NCBI RefSeq assembly: GCF_003952385.1
Contig: NZ_CP034444.1
Span: 3,286,001 to 3,350,000 of the forward strand
Length of the DNA: 64,000 nt
Source: Mesorhizobium sp. M1D.F.Ca.ET.043.01.1.1
Lineage (GTDB): Bacteria; Pseudomonadota; Alphaproteobacteria; Rhizobiales; Rhizobiaceae
Reading direction: 5' to 3'
The notes under the pieces are model-generated. The model made no database searches. It saw nothing but the letters and a program-made list of their open reading frames with translations, and was not told the DNA's origin. Shown in pieces: positions 36,348 through 47,036 of the stretch. Each line of letters begins with the position of its first letter. Within the stretch, counting starts at the first letter, position 1. A program made the position numbers and the translations under genes.

Positions 36348-37142
36348 GTGACCGACGACCTCGACCAGCGCATGCATTTCGCCATCGGCCTCGCGCGCCG
36401 GGCCGGCGAGCTTGGGCTGAAATATTTTCGCGACCTCGACAACCTCACAATCGAGAGCAAGGGCCATCAGGACCTGGTCTCCAACGGCGACCGCGAGGTC
36501 GAGATGTTCATCCGCGCGGCGATCGCCGAGGCCTATCCCGCCGATGGCATCGTCGGCGAGGAGCATGCGCCGGTGACCGGCAGGACCGGCCATGTCTGGG
36601 TGATCGACCCGATCGACGGCACCGCCAATTTCGTGCGCGGCATTCCGGCCTGGTGCGTGGTGATCGCCTGCGCCAGGCATGGCGAGACCGTCGTCGGCGT
36701 CATCCATGAGCCTTCGACCGGCGAGACCTTCCATGGCCGCCTCGGCGGCGGCGCCTTCGTCAACGGCCAGCCGATCGAGGCGAGCGGCGCCGCAGCACTT
36801 TCCGAAGGCTCGGTCGGAACCGGGCTTTCGAACCGCGCGTCGACCGAACATGTCGCAGCATTGATCAGCATGATCATGGCCGAGGGCGGCGTCTTCTACC
36901 GCAACGCGTCCGGAGCGCTGATGCTCGCCTATGCCGCGGCCGGGCGGCTGCTCGGCTATGTCGAGGAGCACATGAATGCCTGGGATTGCCTGGCCGGCAT
37001 GCTACTGGTGGAGGAGGCGGGCGGCACGGTGCTGAAGCCCGATCCCAAGGCGGTTCTCAGCAATGGAACGCAGGTGATCGCCGGCGGAAAGCTGATCTTT
37101 CCGAAGCTGCGCACGCTTTGCACGGAAGCGTTCCGACACTGA
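36348..37142 (+). CDS. Inositol monophosphatase family protein
   Basis: A 264-residue Mg2+-dependent phosphatase if started at GTG 36348, which removes a poorly conserved 19-residue extension. Metal motifs are GEEHAP and WVIDPIDGTANFVRG; the C-terminal motif is MNAWDCLAGMLLVEEAGG. Likely substrates are inositol phosphates or related sugar phosphates (histidinol phosphate in some relatives). No neighbour fixes the role. Confidence 0.88.
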   Translation: MTDDLDQRMHFAIGLARRAGELGLKYFRDLDNLTIESKGHQDLVSNGDREVEMFIRAAIAEAYPADGIVGEEHAPVTGRTGHVWVIDPIDGTANFVRGIPAWCVVIACARHGETVVGVIHEPSTGETFHGRLGGGAFVNGQPIEASGAAALSEGSVGTGLSNRASTEHVAALISMIMAEGGVFYRNASGALMLAYAAAGRLLGYVEEHMNAWDCLAGMLLVEEAGGTVLKPDPKAVLSNGTQVIAGGKLIFPKLRTLCTEAFRH

Positions 37143-37187
37143 TCCCCCGGCATCTGCAGGCCGGCATCACCTTGAGCTCAACACACC

Positions 37188-37808
37188 TCAAATCACGATG
37201 ACCTTTGTGCCGATTTCAGCCCGGTCATAGAGATCGATGATGTCCTGATTCATGAGGCGGATGCAGCCCGCCGACACGGCTTTGCCGATGGACCACCATT
37301 CAGGGCTGCCGTGCAGGCGATATCCGGTGTCACCCTTCTCGTTGAAAAGATAGAGCGCCCGCGCGCCGAGCGGGTTCATAAGTCCGCCTTCCATATGGGC
37401 CGGTATGATGTGGCCCCGGTTGCGCTCGCGGACGATCATCTGGGACGGCGCGCTCCAATCCGGCCATTCGCGCTTGCGCGCAACATGAGCAGTGCCATGC
37501 CACTCGAAGCCCGCCTTGCCGACGCCGATGCCGTAGCGCATCGCCTGGCCGTCTCCCAGCACGTAATAGAGGAACTTCGCCCCTGTATCGACAATGATGG
37601 TGCCGGGCGCCTCGTCGGTCGCATAAGCCACCGTCTGCCGGCGGAGCTTTTGGTCGACCTTGTAGATCGGAACCGGCGGAATGCGGAAACCGGCGTCGGT
37701 GAGGCCGCCATAGGCCAGTGAGGAAGTCGGCAAAGCGCCGCCGGTGGTGCAGCCGGACAATGCCAGCATCCCGGCAAGTACCCCCATCAGAACCGATTTC
37801 GCGCGCAT
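37188..37808 (-). CDS. L,D-transpeptidase (YkuD), lipoprotein
   Basis: A 206-residue protein with a lipoprotein signal (MRAKSVLMGVLAGMLALSGC; the lipidated residue is Cys20). The YkuD catalytic motif is intact: His166 in LHGSPEWW and Cys182 in SAGCIRLMN. Such enzymes crosslink peptidoglycan 3-3 or attach proteins to it in the periplasm. The start at 37808 places the lipobox at the right distance. Confidence 0.9.
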   Translation of the reverse strand: MRAKSVLMGVLAGMLALSGCTTGGALPTSSLAYGGLTDAGFRIPPVPIYKVDQKLRRQTVAYATDEAPGTIIVDTGAKFLYYVLGDGQAMRYGIGVGKAGFEWHGTAHVARKREWPDWSAPSQMIVRERNRGHIIPAHMEGGLMNPLGARALYLFNEKGDTGYRLHGSPEWWSIGKAVSAGCIRLMNQDIIDLYDRAEIGTKVIVI

Positions 37809-38376
37809 GATCCAAGCCGGCGCTCGTGCCGGCGATCTGCCGCATCTTGTCCTATTCGTAGTCCCGCCTGCCTCGATTGCCAAGCTTCCATCTTCTCCGA
37901 CCGGCTGGCCGGCGTTTCCTGCGCAGGGTTGGACCGACCGGACGGGCCCGGCGGCCTTTCCCACAACAGCCAGACGTTTTCGCGTCCGCCGGCAGCCGTC
38001 AGATGCATGGCGGCAAAGATGTTTTCAGCCTCATTCGCGACCCAAAGTCACGCCCCCAGGGCACAACTTCCCGCGTCCGACATGCAACCGGCGCATGAGG
38101 GCGGCGCCCCGTTTTGGAAAAATCCCGTTTGGACAATGAGATAGGGCAAAAATGGATCGACGCTGGCGTCGAGCGTGCCGGTCCGCTCGCCAAACCCCAC
38201 CGGACAGTTGACGCCGTGCGCAGAATGCTTGCGCGCCGTGCCGCCTGTTCTTATATACGCGCCAGCCGTCCGGCCTTGAAAATCCGGGACCGTGGCGGAA
38301 TTTCTTGTGAACAGGGGCTTTCGTCGGAACGCCTTATCAGGGTCCTGAGAGCCTGCTTAGAGGAGAGACTAGAACA
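37809..38376. other. Intergenic region upstream of dnaK, 568 bases
   Basis: It contains the heat-shock promoter near 38228-38256 and a transcribed leader of about 110 bases before dnaK. The rest (37809-38200) shows no convincing coding frame, repeat or RNA gene. Confidence 0.45.
38228..38256 (+). promoter_or_regulatory. RpoH (sigma-32) type heat-shock promoter of dnaK
   Basis: CTTG (38228-38231), an 18-base spacer and CTTATAT (38250-38256) fit the alphaproteobacterial heat-shock consensus CTTG-N17/18-CYTATnT. It stands 120 bases before the dnaK start. I see no CIRCE element. Confidence 0.65.
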
Positions 38377-40293
<1,917 letters not shown>

Positions 40294-40316
40294 GCCGGCT
40301 GACGGCGAATAATGCG

Positions 40317-40345
40317 AAAAGCCCGGCGCAAAGCCGGGCTTTTTT
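40317..40345 (+). terminator. Rho-independent terminator after dnaK
   Basis: AAAA, then GCCCGGC-GCAAA-GCCGGGC, then TTTTTT: a perfect 7-base GC stem with a U tract, 24 bases after the dnaK stop. As an intercistronic terminator it should lower dnaJ relative to dnaK. Confidence 0.9.
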
Positions 40346-40514
40346 GCAACCTTGAAACGAAAAAATGCGAGTCTGACCGAAAAAGTGACGGAAAAACACG
40401 GGCCGGGCATGTGCCGGCTCTGGCATCCGGGCAGCATCGCTCCTAAATCGAACAACGTGCCGGCGACGACGCAACAATGCCTGAAGACATTGAGCATCCG
40501 GACAGCGGGAAAAA

Positions 40515-41645
40515 ATGAAAGCTGATTTCTACGAAACGCTGGGCGTGCACAAAGGTGCCGACGACAAGGAGCTGAAGAGCGCTTTCCGCAAGCTCGCCAT
40601 GCAGTTCCATCCCGACCGCAACCCAGGCGACCATGCCTGCGAGCACAAATTCAAGGAAATCAACGAGGCCTACGAGACGCTGAAGGACCCGCAGAAGCGC
40701 GCGGCCTATGACCGTTTCGGCCACGCCGCCTTCGAGCAGGGCGGCATGAACGGCGCTGCGCACGGCTTCGGCGCCGGCGGCTTCGCCGACATATTCGAGG
40801 ATATTTTCGGCGACATGATGGGCGGCCGCCAGCGCCGCTCTTCCGGCGGCCGCGAGCGCGGCGCCGACCTGCGCTACAACATGGAAATCTCGCTGGAAGA
40901 GGCATTCTCCGGCAAGACGGCGCAGATCCGGGTGCCTGCCTCCATCTCCTGCTCGGAATGCTCGGGCAGCGGCGCCAAGCCCGGCACGCAGCCCGTCACC
41001 TGCGCCATGTGCCACGGCCACGGCAAGGTGCGGGCAACGCAGGGCTTCTTCTCGATCGAGCGCACCTGCCCGCAATGCCAGGGCCGCGGCCAGACGATCA
41101 AGGACCCTTGCCCGAAATGCGCCGGCCAGGGCCGCGTCACCGAGGAGCGTTCGCTGTCGGTCAACATCCCGGCCGGCATCGAGGACGGCACCCGCATCCG
41201 GCTTGCCAATGAGGGTGAGGCCGGCCTGCGCGGCGGCCCTTCGGGCGACCTCTACATCTTCCTCGCGGTCAAGCCGCATGAATTCTTCCAGCGCGACGGC
41301 GCCGACCTCTACTGCAAGGTGCCGATCTCGATGACGACCGCCGCCCTCGGCGGCTCGTTCGAGGTCACCACGCTCGACGGCTCGCAGACCAAGGTGAAGG
41401 TGCCGGAAGGCACCCAGAACGGCCGCCAGTTCCGGCTGAAGGGCAAGGGCATGCCGGTGCTGCGGCAGGCCAATGTCGGCGACCTCTACATCCAGACGGC
41501 GGTCGAGACGCCGCAGAACCTGTCGCGCCGGCAGCGCGAGCTGCTGGAAGAGTTCGAGCAGCTCTCCTCGAAGGACAACTCGCCCCAGTCGAGCGGCTTC
41601 TTCGCCCGCATGAAGGACTTTTTCGAGTCCTTCGGCGAGCACTGA
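40515..41645 (+). CDS. dnaJ: Chaperone DnaJ (Hsp40)
   Basis: A 376-residue type I Hsp40. The J domain (about 1-70) has the HPD motif in FHPDRNPG. It is followed by a Gly/Phe region ([17 protein letters not shown]), four CxxCxGxG zinc repeats (about 145-215, beginning CSECSGSG) and the C-terminal substrate-binding domains. It delivers clients to DnaK and stimulates its ATPase. No grpE is in the window. Confidence 0.97.
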   Translation: MKADFYETLGVHKGADDKELKSAFRKLAMQFHPDRNPGDHACEHKFKEINEAYETLKDPQKRAAYDRFGHAAFEQGGMNGAAHGFGAGGFADIFEDIFGDMMGGRQRRSSGGRERGADLRYNMEISLEEAFSGKTAQIRVPASISCSECSGSGAKPGTQPVTCAMCHGHGKVRATQGFFSIERTCPQCQGRGQTIKDPCPKCAGQGRVTEERSLSVNIPAGIEDGTRIRLANEGEAGLRGGPSGDLYIFLAVKPHEFFQRDGADLYCKVPISMTTAALGGSFEVTTLDGSQTKVKVPEGTQNGRQFRLKGKGMPVLRQANVGDLYIQTAVETPQNLSRRQRELLEEFEQLSSKDNSPQSSGFFARMKDFFESFGEH

Positions 41646-41758
41646 TCCTTATCCGGCAACATTCCCGAGCGTCATCAACACCTTATGCCAGGTTGACGCC
41701 TTGCCTTGTTCCACCTAGCTGATAAGTAGCGGTTCGGGGAGCATTGAGGAGAGCTCAC

Positions 41759-42364
41759 ATGGCACGTGGTCCCGGATTGCGCAAAGCGCTGGCGCAAAAA
41801 TTCGACGACGAGCTGAAGTTCTTCAAAGGCTGGATCGACAAGCCGAAAGCGGTCGGCTCGATCGTTCCCACCAGCTCCATCACCGCCCGCAAGATGGCCT
41901 CGATCGTCAATCCGAAATCGGGCCTGCCGGTGCTCGAGATCGGCCCAGGCACCGGCGTCATCACCCGCGCCATCCTGGCGCAGGGCGTGAAGCCGGAAAA
42001 CCTCTATGCGATCGAATACTCGACCGACTTCGTGCGTCACCTGCGCCGGCTCTATCCCGGCGTCAACGTCATCGAGGGCGACGCCTTCAATCTCAATGCC
42101 ACGCTCGGCGACAAGCGCGACATGATGTTCGATTCGGTCGTCTCCGGCGTGCCGCTGCTCAACTTCCCGGTCGCCCAGCGCGTCGCCTATGTCGAAAGCC
42201 TGCTAGACCGCATCCCCGCCGGCCGGCCGATCGTGCAGCTGACCTACGGCCCGATGTCGCCGATCCCGCCCGGCCGCGGCAACTACACGGTCAAGCATTT
42301 CGACTTCATCATCCGCAACATCCCGCCGACGCAGCTGTGGATCTACCGGCGCAAGGCGCACTAG
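41759..42364 (+). CDS. pmtA: Phospholipid N-methyltransferase PmtA
   Basis: A 201-residue SAM-dependent enzyme methylating phosphatidylethanolamine to phosphatidylcholine. The SAM-binding loop is VLEIGPGTGVITRAIL (about 59-74), and the region PKAVGSIVPTSSITARKMAS just before it is characteristic of the Sinorhizobium-type PmtA. Phosphatidylcholine is important for rhizobial membranes and symbiosis. A GAGGAG ribosome site supports the start. It is followed by a long hairpin. Confidence 0.92.
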   Translation: MARGPGLRKALAQKFDDELKFFKGWIDKPKAVGSIVPTSSITARKMASIVNPKSGLPVLEIGPGTGVITRAILAQGVKPENLYAIEYSTDFVRHLRRLYPGVNVIEGDAFNLNATLGDKRDMMFDSVVSGVPLLNFPVAQRVAYVESLLDRIPAGRPIVQLTYGPMSPIPPGRGNYTVKHFDFIIRNIPPTQLWIYRRKAH

Positions 42365-42366
42365 GA

Positions 42367-42441
42367 GAAGGGAATAGGGGAGTAGGAAATAGTCCGGAAT
42401 TGGAGCCATTCTTTCCTCTGCCCTACTCCCCTACTCCCTTA
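42367..42441. terminator. 20-base inverted repeat after pmtA
   Basis: GAAGGGAATAGGGGAGTAGG (42367-42386) pairs with CCTACTCCCCTACTCCCTTA (42422-42441) at 18 of 20 positions, with a 35-base loop. It lies 3 bases after the pmtA stop and likely ends or stabilises the transcript; the purine/pyrimidine strand bias is unusual. Confidence 0.6.
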
Positions 42442-42503
42442 CTCCCTCCCCCCGTTGATTTGAATGCCCCTTGGCTGTACCTGTCCGGGAACAAGGTTGG
42501 CCA

Positions 42504-43100
42504 ATGACCGTCATCCCCAGAATCCTCGTCTTTGCCGGTTCGGTCCGCACCGGCGCCTTCAGCGGCCGAACGGCCGACGTGGCGCAGAAGGAGCTCGCCA
42601 TGCAGGGCGCCGAGGTGACGCGCATCTCGCTCGGCGACTATCCGCTGCCGATCATGGATGAGGATCTGGAAAAGGAAAAAGGCGTTCCCGAAAACGCCGT
42701 GAAGCTCGGCCGGCTGATCGCGGATCACGACGGCCTGCTGATCGCGACGCCCGAATATAACGGCTCGATCCCGCCGCTCCTGAAGAACTCGATCGACTGG
42801 GTGAGCCGGATCAGGCGCGACGGCAGCCATTCGTTCCGGCCGCTTTACGGCAAGCCCGCAGGCCTTTGCTCCTCCTCCGAAGGCAAGTTCGCCGGCATAC
42901 GCTGCATCAACCATCTGCGCGCGGTGCTGGTGCGCTGCCAGATGGAAGTGATCACGCCGGAATGCTCGGTATCCGGCGCCAATGAGGCCTTCGCCGAGGA
43001 CGGACAATTCCGGGACGAGAGACTACACCAATCGATGGAGCGCCTATGCCGCACACTGATCGAAACCTCGCGCATGCTGTCGGTGCGGATCGAGGCCTGA
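42504..43100 (+). CDS. NADPH-dependent FMN reductase family flavoprotein
   Basis: A 198-residue flavodoxin-like protein with the FMN phosphate loop [16 protein letters not shown] (about residues 9-24) and the [19 protein letters not shown] motif (about 81-99), typical of quinone, azo or chromate reductases. It lies just ahead of pyrF with its stop adjoining an alternative pyrF start. Physiological acceptor unknown. Confidence 0.9.
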   Translation: MTVIPRILVFAGSVRTGAFSGRTADVAQKELAMQGAEVTRISLGDYPLPIMDEDLEKEKGVPENAVKLGRLIADHDGLLIATPEYNGSIPPLLKNSIDWVSRIRRDGSHSFRPLYGKPAGLCSSSEGKFAGIRCINHLRAVLVRCQMEVITPECSVSGANEAFAEDGQFRDERLHQSMERLCRTLIETSRMLSVRIEA

Positions 43101-43129
43101 TGCACCCCGGCAGTTCCCAAGGCGAGACC

Positions 43130-43813
43130 ATGCGCGACAGGCTGATCGTCGGCCTCGACGTGCCGACGCTGAAGGACGCCGAAAAGGCGGTGCGCGAGCT
43201 CGAAGGCACCGTCTCCTTCTACAAGATCGGCTACCAGCTCGCTTTCGCCGGCGGGCTCGATTTCGCGCGCGAGCTGGCCAGCGGCGGCACCAAGATCTTC
43301 CTCGACATGAAGCTGCTCGACATCGACAACACCGTGGCCAAGGGCGTCGAAAACATCGTCAGGATGGGCATGACGATGCTCACCATCCACTCCTATCCGA
43401 AGGCGATGCGGGCGGCCGTGGAAGCGGCCAAAGGCAGTGACCTTTGCCTGCTGGCGGTCAGCGTGCTGACCTCCATGGACGAGCAGGACATGATCGACGC
43501 CGGCTATGAGTACGACCCGCACACGCTGGTGCTGCGGCGCTCCGAACAGGCGCTGCATGCCGGCATGGGCGGCATTGTCTGCTCGGCCGAGGAGGCCGAG
43601 GCGGTGCGCCGGATCGTCGGCCCCGACATGGCCGTCGTCACACCGGGCATACGGCCGAGCGGCAGCGACCACGGCGACCAGAAGCGCGTGGTGACGCCGG
43701 CGCAAGCGATCCGCAACGGCTCCAGCCACCTCGTCGTCGGCCGGCCAATCGTCGCCGCTGCCGACAGGCGGGCGGCGGCCGAGGCGATCCTGACCGAGAT
43801 GCAATCCGCCTGA
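43130..43813 (+). CDS. pyrF: Orotidine 5'-phosphate decarboxylase
   Basis: A 227-residue TIM-barrel enzyme completing UMP synthesis. The N-terminal LIVGLDVPT, the catalytic [12 protein letters not shown] and the phosphate-binding [18 protein letters not shown] are all conserved. The start at 43130 follows AAGGCGAG; a second in-frame ATG at 43100 would add 10 residues and overlap the preceding stop (TGATG). Confidence 0.95.
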   Translation: MRDRLIVGLDVPTLKDAEKAVRELEGTVSFYKIGYQLAFAGGLDFARELASGGTKIFLDMKLLDIDNTVAKGVENIVRMGMTMLTIHSYPKAMRAAVEAAKGSDLCLLAVSVLTSMDEQDMIDAGYEYDPHTLVLRRSEQALHAGMGGIVCSAEEAEAVRRIVGPDMAVVTPGIRPSGSDHGDQKRVVTPAQAIRNGSSHLVVGRPIVAAADRRAAAEAILTEMQSA

Positions 43814-43832
43814 TTTTCAAATCGGAGAAAAA

Positions 43833-44123
43833 ATGATGCCAAAGGGATATTGGGTCGCTCGCGTCGATGTGCGCGATGCCGAGGGCTACAAGGACTATGT
43901 CGCGGCCGCCAAGCTCGCCTTCGACCGCTTCGGCGCGAAATTCCTGGCGCGCGGCGGCGAGCACGAAAAAGCCGAAGGGCCTGGCCGCGCGCGCAACGTG
44001 ATCATCGAATTCGAATCCTTTGCCGCGGCGCATGACTGCTACCACTCGCCGGAATATCAACGCGCCGTCGCCATCCGCCAGAAGGTCGCCGACGGCGAGA
44101 TCGTGCTGGTCGAGGGGATTTAG
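43833..44123 (+). CDS. DUF1330 family protein
   Basis: A 96-residue dimeric ferredoxin-like fold protein. It opens MMPKGYWVARVDVRD and has FGAKFLARGG and EFESFAAAHDCYHSPEYQ, the DUF1330 landmarks. It follows pyrF by 19 bases with a GGAG-type ribosome site, so probably in the same transcript. Function unknown. Confidence 0.88.
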   Translation: MMPKGYWVARVDVRDAEGYKDYVAAAKLAFDRFGAKFLARGGEHEKAEGPGRARNVIIEFESFAAAHDCYHSPEYQRAVAIRQKVADGEIVLVEGI

Positions 44124-44166
44124 GTCGTCTGCATCGGCGTATGTTGGAGATCAGCCGCCTATCTGT

Positions 44167-44346
44167 CGTCATCCACGGGCGGAGCAAGGAGCGAAGCGAC
44201 GCAGCGCAGACCCGAGGATCCATGCCGTGACTTCAACGCGCCGCTACGATCAAGAATTCTGCTCCGCTGCACTCCACGGCCGCAGTAACGGCATGGATTC
44301 CAGGGTGCGCGCGTCGCTTCGCCCTTTGCTCCGCCCTGGAATGACG
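44167..44346. repeat. 180-base imperfect palindrome (MITE-like repeat)
   Basis: Left arm CGTCATCCACGGGCGGAGCA... (44167-44228) and right arm ...TGCTCCGCCCTGGAATGACG (44288-44346) form a long imperfect inverted repeat. The arms share GGCGGAGCAA, GCGAAGCGACGC and GGATCCATGCCGT (GGATTCCATGCCGT-like), with a 60-base centre. No open frame is inside. It occupies most of the 249-base gap between DUF1330 and the ATP-grasp gene. I recall similar repeats from Mesorhizobium genomes. Confidence 0.75.
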
Positions 44347-44372
44347 AAGTCGTTACGTCTCAGCCAATAAAG

Positions 44373-45431
44373 TCACGGCGTCAGCCGATTGGCCGCCGTC
44401 TCGGCCATTGCGTCGGCCAGGCTCATGCCCCACTGCCTGCGGCAATAGTCGCGGAAATCGAAGCAGGGCAGGCCGGGGCAGACCTCGAACTCGATGAGGT
44501 GGATGGTGTCGTCGGCCTCGACCCGAAAATCGACGGAGAAGACGTCCCCAAGGCCAAGTCCGTTAATCAACTTTTGCGCGATGGCGCGGATCGCCCGATC
44601 GGCGGCCGGCTGGCTGGCGGCGACCGGCTCGAGCTCCGGCTCGGCGTAGTTTCCGGCGTTCCTGGCGGCCTGGCCGGTGTCGCCATAGAGCGCCATCGAG
44701 TCGGCCATGGTCTGGAAATCACCGCCGGACTCGACGAAGGCGATGCCGAGCGCCTCGACGCCGGTTTGAGGCTTCAGCCCAAGGAAGCTCGCCCGCGCAT
44801 TGCGGCCGGCGACATAGGGCTGGACGACGACATCGTCGCGATAGTGGCCAAAGACACGCCGGCTAAGCTCCAGTGCATGGCCGAGATCGGTGACCCGCGA
44901 ATCCGGCCAAATGCCGATCTTGGCGCCGAGCCGGTTGGGCTTGACGAACCAACCGGCAGCCGAGGCCGGCGGCTCGACCAGCCACGCGCCGTTGCATGCC
45001 AAGCCTGCAGCCGGCGCCGGCAGGCCGAGCGCTCCGAGCACGGCGCCGGAGCGGAACTTGTCCTGGCAGAGCGCGAACAGCGAATCGTCGGCGCCGATCA
45101 TCTTCAGCCCGTTCAGCCGCGCCAGCGCAGGCGAGGCGCCGCCCCGGAAATAGGCGATGCCGTCGGTCAGCGTCCAGACCAGGGTGGCGGCAGGATCGGC
45201 CTTTGCCAGCGCGGTCGCGGCGTCGTCCAGCTCGACGGCCATGAAGGCGAGGCCACGCTTTTCGCAAGCGGCGGCGATCTGGTCGAATTCCGACGCGAGA
45301 TCGGTCGACTGAGCCAGATAGGAGGAGATCTCCAAAGCACGTTCCGGTGCGAACCCGTCTGCGACGAGCCGGTCGAAGCAAGCCTTCTCCGGCTCATGGA
45401 CAAGGATCAGCGTCGGCCTGTTGCGCGACAT
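44373..45431 (-). CDS. ATP-grasp family ligase of unknown substrate
   Basis: A 352-residue protein with a D-Ala-D-Ala-ligase-like ATP-grasp fold: an N-terminal domain (LILVHEP), the nucleotide-binding strand AGWFVKPNRLGAKIG (about 168-182), VVVQPYVAG and the metal-binding region FSVDFRVEADDTIHLIEFEV followed by CPGLPCFD. The usual Asn of the last metal motif is replaced (FEVCPGL). It could ligate an amino acid or peptide. It is alone between a repeat and the galactose operon. Confidence 0.75.
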   Translation of the reverse strand: MSRNRPTLILVHEPEKACFDRLVADGFAPERALEISSYLAQSTDLASEFDQIAAACEKRGLAFMAVELDDAATALAKADPAATLVWTLTDGIAYFRGGASPALARLNGLKMIGADDSLFALCQDKFRSGAVLGALGLPAPAAGLACNGAWLVEPPASAAGWFVKPNRLGAKIGIWPDSRVTDLGHALELSRRVFGHYRDDVVVQPYVAGRNARASFLGLKPQTGVEALGIAFVESGGDFQTMADSMALYGDTGQAARNAGNYAEPELEPVAASQPAADRAIRAIAQKLINGLGLGDVFSVDFRVEADDTIHLIEFEVCPGLPCFDFRDYCRRQWGMSLADAMAETAANRLTP

Positions 45432-45525
45432 GGTAACTCCCAGCGAAATCAGGCGCTACCATCGCATGGCCATTGCAATCGGCTTGCGGGAAACCGACCG
45501 CGCCGGGCGATAATCCGCAAGCCGC

Positions 45526-46401
45526 TCAGGCGATCAGCACGCGCGGCTCGAAGCGACCCTTGACCGGAATGTCGAGGAGAAACGTCATGCCGGCCTGTGG
45601 ATCCAGCTTGCGCTGCTTGTCGTCCTTGCCCTTCCAGGCCGACGTCACCGCGATCCTGTCGCCCTTCTGGCCGACAAAGGCGGGGCAAGACGGTTGCGTT
45701 ACCGGCATCGGAATCTCGCGCAGCAGCGTGCCGTCAGGTGCATAGGCCTTCACCGCCTTGCCGCCCCAGACCGCGTTCCACAGCACGCCGTCGCGGTCGA
45801 CGACGGAGCCATCGACATAACCCTTTGACGAGCGGTGATCGACGAACACTTTCGGCTCGCCTGCCGGAAGGCCGGTCGTGGGATCGCAAGCGACGCGCAT
45901 CAGGAGGCCGGTCGCCGTGTCGGTGTAGTAGGCGATCGTTCCGTCCTCGGAAAAGCAGATCGAGTTGGAGACGGTGATGTCGGCAAACAGCCGGCGCAAC
46001 TCGCCCTTGAAGAACCAGTAGATCGCGCCGGCGCCCTTGCCCTCGTCCTTGCCCATCGTGCCGGTCCAGAAGGCGCCGCAGGGGTGGACGCGGGAATCGT
46101 TGGAGCGCGTCGCCGGATTGTCGGCCTCGATCGGCGTGTTGAGCGTCAGCTTGCCGGTCGCGACATCGCGCACATAGAGGCCCTTCTCGGTAGCGATGAG
46201 CTGGCGGGCATCGTCGATGACGGCGATGGCGCTGGCCATCAGACCGAGGTCGTGCACCTTCAGCGCGCCGGCGAGCGGCTTTTCCAGAAGCCTGCCGTTG
46301 ACGATGTCGAACCAGAACAGCGCGTCGGTGGCGGGATCGTAGCTCGGGCCCTCGCCAAGCTGGCAGACATGGTCACTGAAGATCGAAACGCTGTCCATCA
46401 T
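45526..46401 (-). CDS. SMP-30/gluconolactonase family lactonase
   Basis: A 291-residue six-bladed beta-propeller lactonase. The metal ligand Glu is in LGEGPSYDPATDALFW, and RVHPCGAFWTGTMG and NSICFSEDGTIAYYTDT are the family motifs. Last gene of the SDR-dgoK-dgoA operon, overlapping dgoA's stop; the context argues for hydrolysis of a galactono- (or similar aldono-) lactone made by the dehydrogenase. The start may be either of two adjacent Met codons. Confidence 0.9.
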   Translation of the reverse strand: MMDSVSIFSDHVCQLGEGPSYDPATDALFWFDIVNGRLLEKPLAGALKVHDLGLMASAIAVIDDARQLIATEKGLYVRDVATGKLTLNTPIEADNPATRSNDSRVHPCGAFWTGTMGKDEGKGAGAIYWFFKGELRRLFADITVSNSICFSEDGTIAYYTDTATGLLMRVACDPTTGLPAGEPKVFVDHRSSKGYVDGSVVDRDGVLWNAVWGGKAVKAYAPDGTLLREIPMPVTQPSCPAFVGQKGDRIAVTSAWKGKDDKQRKLDPQAGMTFLLDIPVKGRFEPRVLIA

Positions 46402-47036
46402 TCCCCTCCGAAGGCTTCGTCCCAGGCGGCGACCGCGGCGCGGGCGCGCTGCGCCACGTCCTCGACGCCGGCGCCCGGCCTGTAGAGGCTCGATCCCAGG
46501 CCGAAGACGCTGACGCCGACCGCCTTGTAGCCGGCAAAGTCCTTGTCGGAAACGCCGCCGACGGCGCCGATCAGCGTCGTCGCCGGCAGCACCGCGCGGA
46601 TCGCCGCGATACCAGCGGCGCCAAGCACGCTCGCCGGAAAGAATTTCAGCGCCGAGGCGCCAAGCTTTATGGCCTGGAAGGCTTCGGTCGGCGTGAACAC
46701 GCCGGGCATCGTCACCATGCCGTGATGCATGGCGCGGCCCATGACCTCGGCATCGATGTTGGGGCTGACCAGCAGCCGGCCGCCGGCCTTGTGCAAGGCA
46801 TCGACATCGGCGGCCGTCAGCACCGTGCCGGCGCCGACCAGCGCGGTCCTGGGAAGCGCTTCGGCGATGCTGGCGATGGAGGCGAAGGGCTCCGGCGAAT
46901 TGAGCGGCACCTCGATCGCCTCGATGCCGGCGTCGAAAACCGCCTTGCCGATCGCCACCGCTTCACCGGGCTTCAGCCCGCGCAGGATGGCGACGAGGCC
47001 GCGCCTCAGTTTGGGGAAGGGTGCGGTCTGGCTCAT
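46398..47036 (-). CDS. dgoA: 2-dehydro-3-deoxy-6-phosphogalactonate aldolase
   Basis: A 212-residue class I aldolase splitting KDPGal into pyruvate and glyceraldehyde 3-phosphate. The catalytic Glu is in GIEAIEVPLNSP and the Schiff-base Lys in ASALKFFPAS. It overlaps dgoK upstream and the lactonase downstream by a few bases each, a compact operon. KDPG aldolase (eda) is a relative, but the dgoK neighbour favours the galactonate branch. Confidence 0.92.
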   Translation of the reverse strand: MSQTAPFPKLRRGLVAILRGLKPGEAVAIGKAVFDAGIEAIEVPLNSPEPFASIASIAEALPRTALVGAGTVLTAADVDALHKAGGRLLVSPNIDAEVMGRAMHHGMVTMPGVFTPTEAFQAIKLGASALKFFPASVLGAAGIAAIRAVLPATTLIGAVGGVSDKDFAGYKAVGVSVFGLGSSLYRPGAGVEDVAQRARAAVAAWDEAFGGE

